The position numbers and the translations under genes are program-made. A stretch of 64,000 bases of DNA from assembly GCA_965601955.1 (NCBI GenBank), contig OZ271855.1, positions 186,001 through 250,000 on the forward strand. The letters are read 5' to 3'. Under the pieces are notes generated by a model. The model was not told the origin of the DNA. It saw nothing but the letters and a program-made list of their open reading frames with translations, and did no database searches. The stretch comes from RHLJ01 sp965601955 (GTDB lineage: Bacteria; Bacteroidota; Rhodothermia; Balneolales; Balneolaceae). Of this stretch, positions 35,819-44,184 are shown piece after piece (within the stretch, counting starts at the first letter, position 1; the number at the start of each line of letters is the position of its first letter).

Positions 35819-36861
35819 GGTTTAAGTAACACCTTAATCGCACTCTCCTTTTCCTCATCGAATACGCGATATGCTTCTTTAGCCTCACTTAAGGGGAAAT
35901 AATGAGTAACTACATCTAATACATCAAAAGGCAAAGTATCAATCAGCGGCAACACTTTATCTATGTAATGCCGGGCCGAACATCTTCCAAACTTCAAAGT
36001 AATGTTCTTGTCATATAAACTAGGTGGAGAAAATGGTACCTGATCAAAAGCCTGAACCCCTACTGATCCAAGCACTCCGCCAGGCCTTAATAAATCAAAT
36101 GCCAGTTTTAGTGGAGCAGCACTTCCTACTGCTTCAATAACTCCATCTACACCCCTGCCTTCTGTACCAGCTTTGATCCTTTCAACAGCGTCTTCCTCAT
36201 CAATATTAACTGGAATAGCACCAAAAGAAGCCGCCTTTTCTAATCGAAATGATAACTTGTCTAAGGCGTAAACTGTTTTTGCCCCCTTTAAAAAAGCACT
36301 TAGAACAGCCATTAACCCCACTGAACCACAACCAACAACTGCGTATATCCCATCCGGATGTATATCTACCATTTCTGCTCCGAAATACCCGGTGGGTAAG
36401 TTGTCAGAAACAAGGTTAGCCTTTTCCCAGCTTAGTTCTTCTGGTTTATGTACAAGTGTGGAATCAGCAAAAGGTACCCTGGCAAACTCAGCATGAATGC
36501 CCTGTAAACCTACTCCTTTTTCAACCCATCCATACAGTTGACTATGCTCACATCTGGCAGTTAGCCCAATTTTACAATAGTAGCATTGCCCACAGTTTAT
36601 GGTAAAGGGACTTATTACTTCATCTCCAATATTGAAGTTCTTTACTGACTCTCCGACTTCTACAATGGTGCCTACAAACTCATGCCCCATAATCGTATTT
36701 ATATCAATACCCGTCTCTCGACCATGATAAACGTGCATATCGGAACCGCAAATTGCTGCACATTCTACTTTCACAATTACATCGGTAGGAGCTAGAATCT
36801 CCGGATTGGGGACTTCAATTAATTCAACTTCCTTAATCCCTTTGTATACAAGTGCCTTCAT
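35815..36861 (-). CDS. Zinc-dependent alcohol dehydrogenase (MDR superfamily)
   Basis: The 348-residue enzyme oxidises an alcohol or aldehyde adduct with NAD(P)+. The catalytic zinc ligands are visible in AAICGSD and MGHEFVG, and the structural zinc site is CGQCYYCKIGLTARC. The Rossmann motif is VVGCGSVGLMAV. It resembles the group that includes glutathione-independent formaldehyde dehydrogenases and sorbitol/threonine dehydrogenases; the substrate is not defined. It is the last of three co-directional genes (transglutaminase-like, DUF3052, this) with tight spacing. Confidence 0.9.
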   Translation of the reverse strand: MKALVYKGIKEVELIEVPNPEILAPTDVIVKVECAAICGSDMHVYHGRETGIDINTIMGHEFVGTIVEVGESVKNFNIGDEVISPFTINCGQCYYCKIGLTARCEHSQLYGWVEKGVGLQGIHAEFARVPFADSTLVHKPEELSWEKANLVSDNLPTGYFGAEMVDIHPDGIYAVVGCGSVGLMAVLSAFLKGAKTVYALDKLSFRLEKAASFGAIPVNIDEEDAVERIKAGTEGRGVDGVIEAVGSAAPLKLAFDLLRPGGVLGSVGVQAFDQVPFSPPSLYDKNITLKFGRCSARHYIDKVLPLIDTLPFDVLDVVTHYFPLSEAKEAYRVFDEEKESAIKVLLKP

Positions 36862-36884
36862 GGACCAATCCTGACTATTAGCTG

Positions 36885-37295
36885 CTAACGATCTTCACGT
36901 CTGTACATAAATTTCAGGCCGCTCCAATCTTCATCCACCGCACAAACCTTAACATCTACCAATCCAATTTGCAGCCCATAACTTCTTACATCAGCTTCGG
37001 TGAACGTCCAGTTGTAATTCTTGGATGCCTTCTTAATCCAGGAAATCCAGATCATTCCTGTCTTAGCCAGTTTTTCTTTCAGGATAGGGAATACATTATG
37101 GAGGGCCTCCAGGTCTTCACAAAAGAAATGGGCAAAATCTACAGGGAGTTCAGTCTTTAAATCGAGAATGGAGACCTCTTCAGGAAGCTCTCCCAATAAT
37201 CCCATATAGTGATCTGGTTCATTCACAAAAAGGATATTCATCTGAGGCTTAATACCTAGCTTTTTTACCAGCGGAGTGCCAGAATAACCAGCCAT
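36885..37295 (-). CDS. DUF3052-family protein
   Basis: A 136-residue soluble protein starting MAGYSGTPLVKKLGIK, the standard opening of DUF3052, and with the conserved WISWIKKASKNYNWTFTE segment. There are three cysteines, none in a clear metal motif. No function is established for the family. It lies three bases after the transglutaminase-like gene and 23 before the dehydrogenase, so it is probably co-transcribed with both. Confidence 0.85.
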   Translation of the reverse strand: MAGYSGTPLVKKLGIKPQMNILFVNEPDHYMGLLGELPEEVSILDLKTELPVDFAHFFCEDLEALHNVFPILKEKLAKTGMIWISWIKKASKNYNWTFTEADVRSYGLQIGLVDVKVCAVDEDWSGLKFMYRREDR

Positions 37296-37298
37296 TAG

Positions 37299-38153
37299 CT
37301 AGTCCTCATAAGATTCTGCGATAGCCAGAAGCTTTTTTAAATCTTCAATACGAGTGGGCTGATTGAGACGCTCGTAGCTATGGATTAGATTTCTAATACA
37401 TCTGATGATGATCTGAACATCAGTAGCTATCTGAAAATGATCAGATTTAGGCTCAATATTGTTCTTCTTCAAAAAGAAATAGCACTGGTCATAAGTGACA
37501 ATGGCGCCATTATCATACGGGTCGATAAGCACCTCTTCTTTATCACTTATATAATTCAGCATAAAATGGATCGGCATATTCACACCGAAAAATGGCATAT
37601 CTAGACGGCGCGCTAAAAATATCACGACCATACTTAATGTAATAGGGAGGCCCCTTCTTCTATTGATGACTTTGTCCATAAAGCAATTTGCAGGGTTGTG
37701 ATAATCTTCCGTATCTCCTCCAAAGTTTAAGTCTTCAAATACGAACTTGATGAGCTGCTTCATCTTGCGGCGTTCATCAAGCCGATATCGAATGGTGGGC
37801 TCTACCATTTCAGCAAAATGGTCCAGCTTTTGGGAATACTCCCGATTTGATAAGGTAGGATTCCCAAATCTCGCTAGGGTAAATGCTGCCTTTTCCAGGT
37901 CTGTGCGGTTTTTTACTCCTTGTTCAAATACCTCATGAAAATCACTTTCAAGTGTTGAAAAGGTAAGTTCATGAATTAGATCACCCACCTTCCTCTTCTC
38001 GTCAGGGTTCTTTATTTCCAACCTGAATTGATCTAGTAACGGAACAGCATTCTCTCCAAGTTCAGTGAATCTGGTTTGTACACTTTCCTGAATGAATGGA
38101 TCGGGATCATCCATTAGAAGAAGTAAGGATTCTATTTCTGATTTACTAGTCAT
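37299..38153 (-). CDS. SirB1/transglutaminase-like family protein
   Basis: The 284-residue protein has an N-terminal helical region of HEAT-like character and a transglutaminase-like core (PF13369) from about residue 80: YHNPANCFMDKVINRRRGLPITLSMVVIFLARRLDMPFFG is characteristic (read as two adjoining segments), followed by MPIHFMLNY and DPYDNGAI. A short C-terminal helical segment ends it. Relatives (SirB1 of E. coli and others) have no proven activity. It heads a three-gene unit with DUF3052 and a dehydrogenase. Confidence 0.85.
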   Translation of the reverse strand: MTSKSEIESLLLLMDDPDPFIQESVQTRFTELGENAVPLLDQFRLEIKNPDEKRKVGDLIHELTFSTLESDFHEVFEQGVKNRTDLEKAAFTLARFGNPTLSNREYSQKLDHFAEMVEPTIRYRLDERRKMKQLIKFVFEDLNFGGDTEDYHNPANCFMDKVINRRRGLPITLSMVVIFLARRLDMPFFGVNMPIHFMLNYISDKEEVLIDPYDNGAIVTYDQCYFFLKKNNIEPKSDHFQIATDVQIIIRCIRNLIHSYERLNQPTRIEDLKKLLAIAESYED

Positions 38154-38228
38154 CTCTTATCCTAAAAACTGCATTAAGATAGATATTCAATTTCAGAATT
38201 ACCGTTTAAAAAAGGGTTTTGTATCTCC

Positions 38229-38236
38229 TATATTTG
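38229..38236 (+). promoter_or_regulatory. Probable -7 promoter element of arginine deiminase gene
   Basis: TATATTTG, a full match to TAnnTTTG, ends 22 bases before the arcA ATG. The upstream -33 site is only a partial match (TTTA about 20 bases ahead). Confidence 0.5.
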
Positions 38237-38258
38237 ACTCTTAATTAGAGACATATAT

Positions 38259-39494
38259 ATGCACATTAACGTTTCTTCCGAAATTGGACATTTAAATGGA
38301 GTCATTGTCCATACCCCCGGGCACGAGGTTTCTCTCGTAAATCCGGAGATAAAAGATGAACTGCTTTTTGATGATATTATTTTCGAGGAAGATGCACGGG
38401 GCGAACACCTCGATATGCTTGACGTGTTCAAAGCAGCGATGCCAAAGAATGGCAAGGTTATAGAAATACTTGATTTATTTGATGAGGTAATTCAGAGGGA
38501 AGAAGCTCGAACTTTTTTTATTGAACAGCTCATTCACGAATTTCCTGAAGAAAACCTGTCTATTATACATGATGAGCTTATTCGGCTCGAACCACAGGAT
38601 TTGCTCAAGTTCAGCACTGAAGGAACACTTCATGGCTCTACAGATTTTAACCTGGACCCATCCCCGAATTTGCTGTTCACCAGGGACCTTGCAGCAGTAG
38701 TTGGCAATAGTATCCTGGTTTCAAGAGCGGCCACAAAGGCGCGGCTCAGAGAGTCTCTGATTATGGAAACACTGGTCACTTTCCATCCACTATTCGATGA
38801 AATAAAGCATAATGCGATTCGGATTTCAGGCCATCAGTCTATTGAAGGTGGAGATGTATTAGTTGAGTCAGATAAGCTAGTTTTAATCGGTATGAGTGAG
38901 CGTACTTCATTCACCGGGCTAATGCAAGCTGCAAAGGGCCTGCTTGGTCATGGAGTTGAAACGGTACTTGCTGTTGATATCCCCAAGCAACGTGCTTCTA
39001 TGCACCTTGATACTATTTTTACTTTTGCCAGTAACAATGAATGCATCGCCTTTCCTCCTGCTATTCTTGAACAACGGGATAATGTGGTCGCGCTCCAATC
39101 CAATAATGGAAAAATTGAAGCAGAGTCTCGGTCCTCATTGCCAGAAGCACTTAATGAGTTTTCCGGTACTGATTATATAATGATAAAATGCGGAGGAGAA
39201 GACCGAACAAGTCAATTCAGAGAGCAGTGGACGGATGGAGCCAATGTTTTCGCTCTTGCCCCGGGAGTCATTGTTGGGTATGAGCGAAACACAAAGACCT
39301 TTAACACGTTGGTAGATCATGGCTATTCGTTTATGACCCAATTTGAATTTGTGGAGGAGTACACAGACAAACCTCTCGAATTAAATGCAGAGAATAAAAT
39401 TGCGATTAGCTTTCAAGGGCATGAATTATGCCGGGGCCGGGGAGGCGCAAGGTGTATGACTATGCCTATTTCAAGAGAACCAGTAAAACTATAG
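38259..39494 (+). CDS. arcA: Arginine deiminase
   Basis: Hydrolyses L-arginine to citrulline and ammonia. The 411-residue protein is a pentein-fold enzyme with LLFTRDLAAVV, ISGHQSIEGGDVL, MHLDTIFTF and the nucleophile Cys in GGARCMTMPISR near the C-terminus. Length and motifs match arginine deiminases. The usual partners, ornithine carbamoyltransferase (arcB), carbamate kinase (arcC) and an antiporter, are absent here, so energy from arginine would need genes elsewhere; ammonia release or acid tolerance are alternatives. It precedes the site-2 protease gene by seven bases, on the same strand. Confidence 0.93.
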   Translation: MHINVSSEIGHLNGVIVHTPGHEVSLVNPEIKDELLFDDIIFEEDARGEHLDMLDVFKAAMPKNGKVIEILDLFDEVIQREEARTFFIEQLIHEFPEENLSIIHDELIRLEPQDLLKFSTEGTLHGSTDFNLDPSPNLLFTRDLAAVVGNSILVSRAATKARLRESLIMETLVTFHPLFDEIKHNAIRISGHQSIEGGDVLVESDKLVLIGMSERTSFTGLMQAAKGLLGHGVETVLAVDIPKQRASMHLDTIFTFASNNECIAFPPAILEQRDNVVALQSNNGKIEAESRSSLPEALNEFSGTDYIMIKCGGEDRTSQFREQWTDGANVFALAPGVIVGYERNTKTFNTLVDHGYSFMTQFEFVEEYTDKPLELNAENKIAISFQGHELCRGRGGARCMTMPISREPVKL

Positions 39495-39501
39495 AGCACC
39501 G

Positions 39502-40836
39502 TTGAGTTCGGAATCAAAAACCACTTTTTATTATCCGCTTCCTGATCGAGAAGATTCTCCTCCTGAGAAAAAAAGAAAGAATAATCCTGACGCTAAAACC
39601 ATTCTAAAGCATTCCGGTTTATTTATACTCACCTTCATCTCTGTTTCATTGGTAAGTACTTTTCTTGTTGGAACCCCGGCTGAAGATGCACTGTGGGGAA
39701 TATTCCCAGCATTCTCTGAAGAAAGCTTATTGAGAGGGGTTACTTTTGCAACGCTCCTGCTCTCTTTCCTAACCTTTCACGAGTTCGGGCACTATTTTGC
39801 GGCGGTATATCACGACGTTAAAGTCTCCTTGCCTTATTACATCCCTGTACCATTAGGGATAGGCACTCTGGGTGCAGTAATTCGAATCAGAGAACAGATT
39901 CACGAAACCAAAAAATTATTTGATATCGGTGCAGCAGGACCTATAGCCGGATTCATTGTATCTATCATTTTACTTCTTGTTGGGTTTTCAACTTTACCTG
40001 AACCTGAATTCCTGCTCCAGTTCGGTGATCACGAGTATATGGTCGAACACTTCGAACAACATGGAGAGTACCCTGAAGCCCCGCAAATAGGAGAAAACCA
40101 GATGGTACTCTTTTTCGGAGGAACTCCACTGTATAACTTTATTGCTTCATTATTTGCAGATGCCCCCCCTCTTTGGGAAATCCATCACTATCCTTTCTTA
40201 TTGGCTGGGTGGTTTGGGTTATTCTTTACGGCATTAAATCTAATGCCTGTTGGACAGCTTGATGGTGGACATATTCTATATTCCCTAATTGGCTATGAAA
40301 ACCACAGAATTGTAGCACGCGTTTTCTTCACAGGAATTACTATTCTTGCAGGTATTGAAGCTGTTCCTCTTATTCATGAATATGTCATAAATTTTGATAA
40401 TAACTTTGGGTTATTAGCCTGGCTCATCTGGACAGCACTTTTATTTCTCATCCTTCAAAAAGCATTCAACAAGGATCAGTTCTGGGTGGCAATCACACTA
40501 CCGGTTTCACTCATAGGGTCGGGTATTTATTTGTATCTGATTTTAGGTAATGATGAACCTGAGTCTTCCCTGATCTGGGTATTCTGGACCGTATTCATTG
40601 CCTTTATTGTGAAAGTAGAACATCCTCCTGTACTTATTGAACGGCCTCTTTCTTCCGGTAGAAAAGTGATTGGATGGTTAAGTATGCTTATCTTTGTTCT
40701 TTGTATAAGTTTAAATCCATTATCCTTTAAAAGTTTCGTAAATGAAGAAAATTCTGCCCCTGTTATTGATAGCAGTTACTCTGTGGGGATGCTCTCAGAC
40801 CCAGCAAACTCCGGAGAACCTAACCGTTCAAATTGA
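39502..40836 (+). CDS. Site-2 protease family (M50) intramembrane metalloprotease
   Basis: The 444-residue membrane protein has nine or so helices. One helix carries HEFGH (zinc ligands, in LTFHEFGHYFAA) and another carries NLMPVGQLDGGHIL, the distal Asp ligand motif of M50 proteases. Members cut regulatory proteins within the membrane. The start is TTG 39502, seven bases after arcA. The last 31 codons lie in a 95-base overlap with the following lipoprotein gene and are probably an unstructured tail (ending ...SGEPNRSN). Substrate unknown. Confidence 0.88.
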   Translation: MSSESKTTFYYPLPDREDSPPEKKRKNNPDAKTILKHSGLFILTFISVSLVSTFLVGTPAEDALWGIFPAFSEESLLRGVTFATLLLSFLTFHEFGHYFAAVYHDVKVSLPYYIPVPLGIGTLGAVIRIREQIHETKKLFDIGAAGPIAGFIVSIILLLVGFSTLPEPEFLLQFGDHEYMVEHFEQHGEYPEAPQIGENQMVLFFGGTPLYNFIASLFADAPPLWEIHHYPFLLAGWFGLFFTALNLMPVGQLDGGHILYSLIGYENHRIVARVFFTGITILAGIEAVPLIHEYVINFDNNFGLLAWLIWTALLFLILQKAFNKDQFWVAITLPVSLIGSGIYLYLILGNDEPESSLIWVFWTVFIAFIVKVEHPPVLIERPLSSGRKVIGWLSMLIFVLCISLNPLSFKSFVNEENSAPVIDSSYSVGMLSDPANSGEPNRSN

Positions 40837-41161
40837 CGCTTTATTAGAAAAGGACCTCTACCCTGAAGCACTGGCTGTATTAGAAGGTGTGGAGCCATCA
40901 GAAGAGGTATCTACATTAAAAGAAAAAACACATCTCAACTACGGATTATATCTTGAATATCGTGATTCTAATGTCACGAACATGCGGGATAAGATGAACG
41001 GAGCATTAGCTCAATACATCGAGGTGCTGAAAATCAACGAGAATAATGAAAAAGCCATCAGTGAAATTGAGCAGATCCTGGGGATTTATGCCACTTTTCC
41101 TGATCGTAGCCCTGATCCGAATATTGTTGAAGAACTAAGGAAATTAGGGTTTGATGCCTAG
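40742..41161 (+). CDS. Small TPR-like lipoprotein
   Basis: A 139-residue protein with a lipoprotein signal MKKILPLLLIAVTLWGC (Cys17). The remainder is helical with TPR-like spacing (EALAVLEGV, INENNEKAISEIEQILG). It starts inside the end of the protease gene, with 95 bases shared in a different frame. The well-formed lipobox and the second helical part past the overlap support it as a real gene. It could be a partner or substrate-recognition factor for the protease; that is an inference from overlap. Confidence 0.78.
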   Translation: MKKILPLLLIAVTLWGCSQTQQTPENLTVQIDALLEKDLYPEALAVLEGVEPSEEVSTLKEKTHLNYGLYLEYRDSNVTNMRDKMNGALAQYIEVLKINENNEKAISEIEQILGIYATFPDRSPDPNIVEELRKLGFDA

Positions 41162-41187
41162 CTCAAACAAAGACAAGAATTAACTAT

Positions 41188-41224
41188 AAGAATCATTTGA
41201 TTCTTCTCCCGACAGATGTCGGGA
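41188..41224. repeat. Tandem hairpins (REP-like element) ahead of smpB
   Basis: Two perfect 8-bp hairpins with 2-nt loops stand side by side: AAGAATCA-TT-TGATTCTT (41188-41205) and TCCCGACA-GA-TGTCGGGA (41207-41224). The second contains GGGA, the best ribosome-site candidate for smpB, in its right arm. The smpB start codon is in the AGAATGAC at the end of the element. Confidence 0.65.
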
Positions 41225-41229
41225 TCAGA

Positions 41230-41703
41230 ATGACGGATAAAAAAAACACAGCGACTATTCAAAACCGTAAGGCTTTTCACGATTATTCCATCGAGGAGAC
41301 CTATGAAGCCGGAATTGTGCTCAAGGGCACGGAGGTGAAATCGTTACGCCAGGGCAAAGCCAGTTTTACTGATGCCTTCGCCTTTCTGCAGGAAGGAGAA
41401 GTGTTTTTAAAAGATTTCTACATCAAACCCTACGAACAAGGCTCTTACTATAATCATGATCCTCGTAGAGACCGAAAGCTGCTCTTAAGTAAAAAAGAGA
41501 TCCGGGAACTGGATAAAGCAGTCCAGCAAAAAGGAAATACGATCATACCGCTAAAAATCTACTTCAAAGGTGGTTTTGCAAAAGTACAGATCGGATTAGC
41601 CCGCGGTAAGAGGAAGTTTGATAAACGAGAGAGCATCAAGGCTGCCGACACCAAGAGAGATATGGAGCGCAGCCTGAAGGGTAACGCTAAGATTAGAGTA
41701 TAA
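41230..41703 (+). CDS. smpB: SsrA-binding protein SmpB
   Basis: Binds tmRNA and delivers it to stalled ribosomes for trans-translation. From the ATG at 41230 the product is 157 residues with the SmpB core: NRKAFHDYSIEETYEAGIVL, GTEVKSLRQGKASFTDAF, and the basic C-terminal tail. A longer reading frame starts at 41197 but its first 11 codons lie in a palindromic repeat, so the start at MTDKKN is chosen. tmRNA itself is not in the window. A strong bidirectional terminator follows. Confidence 0.96.
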   Translation: MTDKKNTATIQNRKAFHDYSIEETYEAGIVLKGTEVKSLRQGKASFTDAFAFLQEGEVFLKDFYIKPYEQGSYYNHDPRRDRKLLLSKKEIRELDKAVQQKGNTIIPLKIYFKGGFAKVQIGLARGKRKFDKRESIKAADTKRDMERSLKGNAKIRV

Positions 41704-41704
41704 C

Positions 41705-41733
41705 AAAACCCCGCCCTTTAGGGACGGGGTTTT
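41705..41733. terminator. Bidirectional terminator between smpB and rnpB
   Basis: Stem AAAACCCCG-CCC / GGG-A-CGGGGTTTT with a TTTA loop. A and T runs on both sides let it end smpB (plus) and rnpB (minus). Confidence 0.85.
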
Positions 41734-41744
41734 CATATTACAGT

Positions 41745-42106
41745 GGAAAATCTATAAGCCGGATTCTGTTCCTCCCGGAAACCGGGATTCGGTAATCATT
41801 TATCTGGTGCACTCCACCCGATGGCGTTACGACAAGCGGCGCATACCACCCTACATGAGCTTGCACCCCACGAGGTTTACCTAGCCCCCGACTTCACAGT
41901 ACGGAGCGGTGAGCTCTTACCTCACCTTTTCACCCTTATCCCGACGAATCAGGACGGTTTGCTTTCTGTTGCACTTTCTGTCCCGGTCAGGTCGCCCCAG
42001 CCGAGCCTCAACTTCGCCCGAGGGATCGTTGAGCGTGGTGCTCGTTGGTGTCCGGACTTTCCTCTCTACGAAACTTTAGCGAAGTAGAGCGATTACCCGA
42101 TTTTCC
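41745..42106 (-). ncRNA. rnpB: RNase P RNA, bacterial type A
   Basis: Catalytic RNA of RNase P. Read on the minus strand it contains both universally conserved halves of the core helix P4: GAGGAAAGTCCGGAC near the 5' end and ACAGAATCCGGCTTAT near the 3' end. The termini pair as helix P1 (GGAAAATC at 42099-42106 with GATTTTCC at 41745-41752). The about 360-nt length fits. A Bacteroidota-like promoter (42111-42140) lies just upstream and a shared terminator just beyond the 3' end. Ends may be a few bases longer. Confidence 0.96.
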
Positions 42107-42110
42107 GCCA

Positions 42111-42140
42111 CAAAGATACGCTTAATCTTAGAACAACAAA
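42111..42140 (-). promoter_or_regulatory. Bacteroidota-type promoter of rnpB
   Basis: On the minus strand TTTG (42137-42140) is followed after 18 bases by TATCTTTG (42111-42118), matching the -33 TTTG / -7 TAnnTTTG consensus. The transcript would start close to the P1 helix. Confidence 0.7.
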
Positions 42141-42162
42141 AAAGGGAGCTTATAGCTCCCTT
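42138..42162 (-). terminator. Terminator of the nif3 operon
   Basis: Perfect 9-bp stem AAGGGAGCT / AGCTCCCTT with a 3-nt loop and a T run on the minus strand, 26 bases past the stop of the coiled-coil gene. Its T run overlaps the -33 element of the rnpB promoter. Confidence 0.85.
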
Positions 42163-42187
42163 CAGTTAGCACCTATATAGCATTGTT

Positions 42188-42922
42188 TTATAGAGTAAGC
42201 TGCTCTTTAGCTCTATCAAAAAATGACTGATCAACAACAATTCGGCCGCTATTTTCATCAAAAATGATCTTATTCATTCGACGAACCTCTACCTGTTGCT
42301 GAGGAGGTAATACCATACCCAGAGCAGCACCTCTATCCATTGCTACAACAGCAATTCCGTTATTTAAGCCATTTCTGAGACGGTTGTAGTTTCGCATATA
42401 TCTCTCATCAATGCCTTTTTCTACTTCCTTTCTTTTTTTAACGAGAACAACTTCTTCGTCTTCGGTAGACTTCATCACCTTCTCAAGGCTATTCTGCTTT
42501 TGCTCGAACAATGCTTTTGTTTGATCTAAATCTATCTTCGCAGCTTCAAGTTCAGGACCTATGTCTTCCTTGCGTTTCTCAACTTCCTCGATTCTGGATT
42601 TGGCATTCTCAATGACCTGCTTCTGAGCCTCAATTTCTTTGGTTAGGGCATCATACTCCCTGTTATTTCGAACAGTAAGCTGCTGATCCTCATATTTTTT
42701 GACCTTTTCCTCAGAAGTCTTGATTTCAAGCTCAAGGTTATCAAACTCAACAAAGAGGTTCTTCTCTTCATCCTCCAGTTTTGAAAGCTTTGCTTCTCCG
42801 CGGGCGATATCGGTCTCAATATCAAGAATCTCTTCTGGCAGATCTCCTCTAAGCTGCTTTATCTCATCAATTCTACTATCGATGTATTGTAAGTTCGCTA
42901 ATTGCTGAAGTATTTCTTTCAT
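42188..42922 (-). CDS. Coiled-coil protein of the C4 zinc-ribbon (CT398-like) family lacking the cysteines
   Basis: The 244-residue protein is mostly a long coiled-coil hairpin (residues 10-175, rich in Glu/Lys heptads) followed by a C-terminal domain. It belongs with zf-RING_7 proteins (PF02591) paired with NIF3: the marker NGIAVVAMDRGAAL...LPPQ...VRRMNKII and SGRIVVD are all present. The four cysteines that bind zinc in this family are replaced, and the whole protein contains no Cys. It follows nif3 by 11 bases. Function in relatives is not established; suggested roles include RNA or flagellar regulation. Confidence 0.82.
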   Translation of the reverse strand: MKEILQQLANLQYIDSRIDEIKQLRGDLPEEILDIETDIARGEAKLSKLEDEEKNLFVEFDNLELEIKTSEEKVKKYEDQQLTVRNNREYDALTKEIEAQKQVIENAKSRIEEVEKRKEDIGPELEAAKIDLDQTKALFEQKQNSLEKVMKSTEDEEVVLVKKRKEVEKGIDERYMRNYNRLRNGLNNGIAVVAMDRGAALGMVLPPQQQVEVRRMNKIIFDENSGRIVVDQSFFDRAKEQLTL

Positions 42923-42933
42923 GTATTACTAAA

Positions 42934-43995
42934 TCAACTTTGATGAATGGGTTGTGGTTCTATGTCAGACACATAAATTTTCATGGGATTAGTTACCACC
43001 TGGGTAACCGAAACGTTTACCTCTTCAAAGGCATCGGATAATTCATTCTTCAATGCTTCTGCAATCGGAAATTCACTTTCGTAGTGGCCAACGTCTACCA
43101 GGAGGAAATTCTCTCGCTCGGTGAAGTAATCGTGGTACTTAATATCAGCGGTAACAAAAGCCTGGGCTCCTGCTCTAATGGCTGATTTCTTAAGGGATAT
43201 CCCGGAACCTCCACACACGGCTACTCGCTTAATTCGATCAACCTCACCTGAAAAGCGAACAGAACGAACATTTAACGCCTTGGAAACCAGGTGCAAAAAC
43301 TCATTTTGACCTACTCCTTCTTCCGGATACTCACCTATTACCCCCATCCCAAAATTCTGAGAGGTAGAAGCTAGCTCAGTAACCTGGAATGACCCCGCTT
43401 TCAAAAGCCCTTCCTTTTCAAGGCCTGCTTTCAGCGTTGGAACCAAATGTTTGTCTATTATTGCCTCAAAGCATTTTAACCCCTGCTCCCTGTTCTCGAC
43501 CTCGAAGTAATGTGCTTCTTCTGCTGAGTAGTAATTCAGCAACTTCAGCACCGAAGTAGCGTCTTCCTCTGCAGTAACTAGGCGTATTTTTCGGCTTATA
43601 TCATAGTTCTTCTCGAGAAACCTCAGATTATCAAGGCCTAAAATATTTGCAAGGACAAAAGAAACCCCATCTAAGGCCGCATCAAGATTAGTATGCGCCA
43701 CGAGCAAGCCGATGTCGTTCTTAATCAGCTTATAGATAATTCTGCCTTGCTCATTTGTTGGATTGATAGATCCAATCTTATTGAAGATAAGTGGGTGATG
43801 GGCAACAATGAGTTCGCATTTCTTTTCAATTGCTTCAGCTACAATGTCATCCGTAACATCAAGACAGGTTAAAATAGATGTTACTTCGGTCTCAGGGTCT
43901 CCTACAAGTAATCCAACATTGTCGTAATCCAGTTTGATATGGGGCGGTGCCCATTGATTCAAAAAGGTGGATATGTGCCGGATTCTTGTTGCCAT
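42934..43995 (-). CDS. NIF3-like dinuclear metal-binding protein
   Basis: A 353-residue NIF3/DUF34 protein with the two-domain core interrupted by a CutA/PII-like insert (about residues 130-235), as in B. subtilis YqfO. Metal-binding segments are LIVAHHPLIFN, AHTNLDAA and the late DVGHYESE. Members form toroidal hexamers with two metals per subunit; the substrate is uncertain, a role as GTP cyclohydrolase-type hydrolase or metal-damage factor is debated. Located directly upstream of its usual coiled-coil partner. Confidence 0.9.
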   Translation of the reverse strand: MATRIRHISTFLNQWAPPHIKLDYDNVGLLVGDPETEVTSILTCLDVTDDIVAEAIEKKCELIVAHHPLIFNKIGSINPTNEQGRIIYKLIKNDIGLLVAHTNLDAALDGVSFVLANILGLDNLRFLEKNYDISRKIRLVTAEEDATSVLKLLNYYSAEEAHYFEVENREQGLKCFEAIIDKHLVPTLKAGLEKEGLLKAGSFQVTELASTSQNFGMGVIGEYPEEGVGQNEFLHLVSKALNVRSVRFSGEVDRIKRVAVCGGSGISLKKSAIRAGAQAFVTADIKYHDYFTERENFLLVDVGHYESEFPIAEALKNELSDAFEEVNVSVTQVVTNPMKIYVSDIEPQPIHQS

Positions 43996-44184
43996 TTACC
44001 TACCCCTTTTGAATAATGGTTGAGATAAATGGTTCGACAAGGAATGTTTGTAAACGTACTGTCTAATATTCAAATGATGAAAATTTACGTCTTACTAGAG
44101 CTTCCAAAAATAATGCTTATATACGAATTATAAAAGGATATCTTTATCTTCATAACTTAAAAATAACGTTAAGCCTTTTTCTCA

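Noticed and set aside
41197..41229. Upstream-extended start of smpB
   Set aside because: The 11 added codons are read from a palindromic repeat; the family N-terminus starts after the ATG at 41230.
41821..42087. Open frame of 88 codons on the plus strand
   Set aside because: It lies wholly within the RNase P RNA gene on the other strand; its composition follows the RNA structure.
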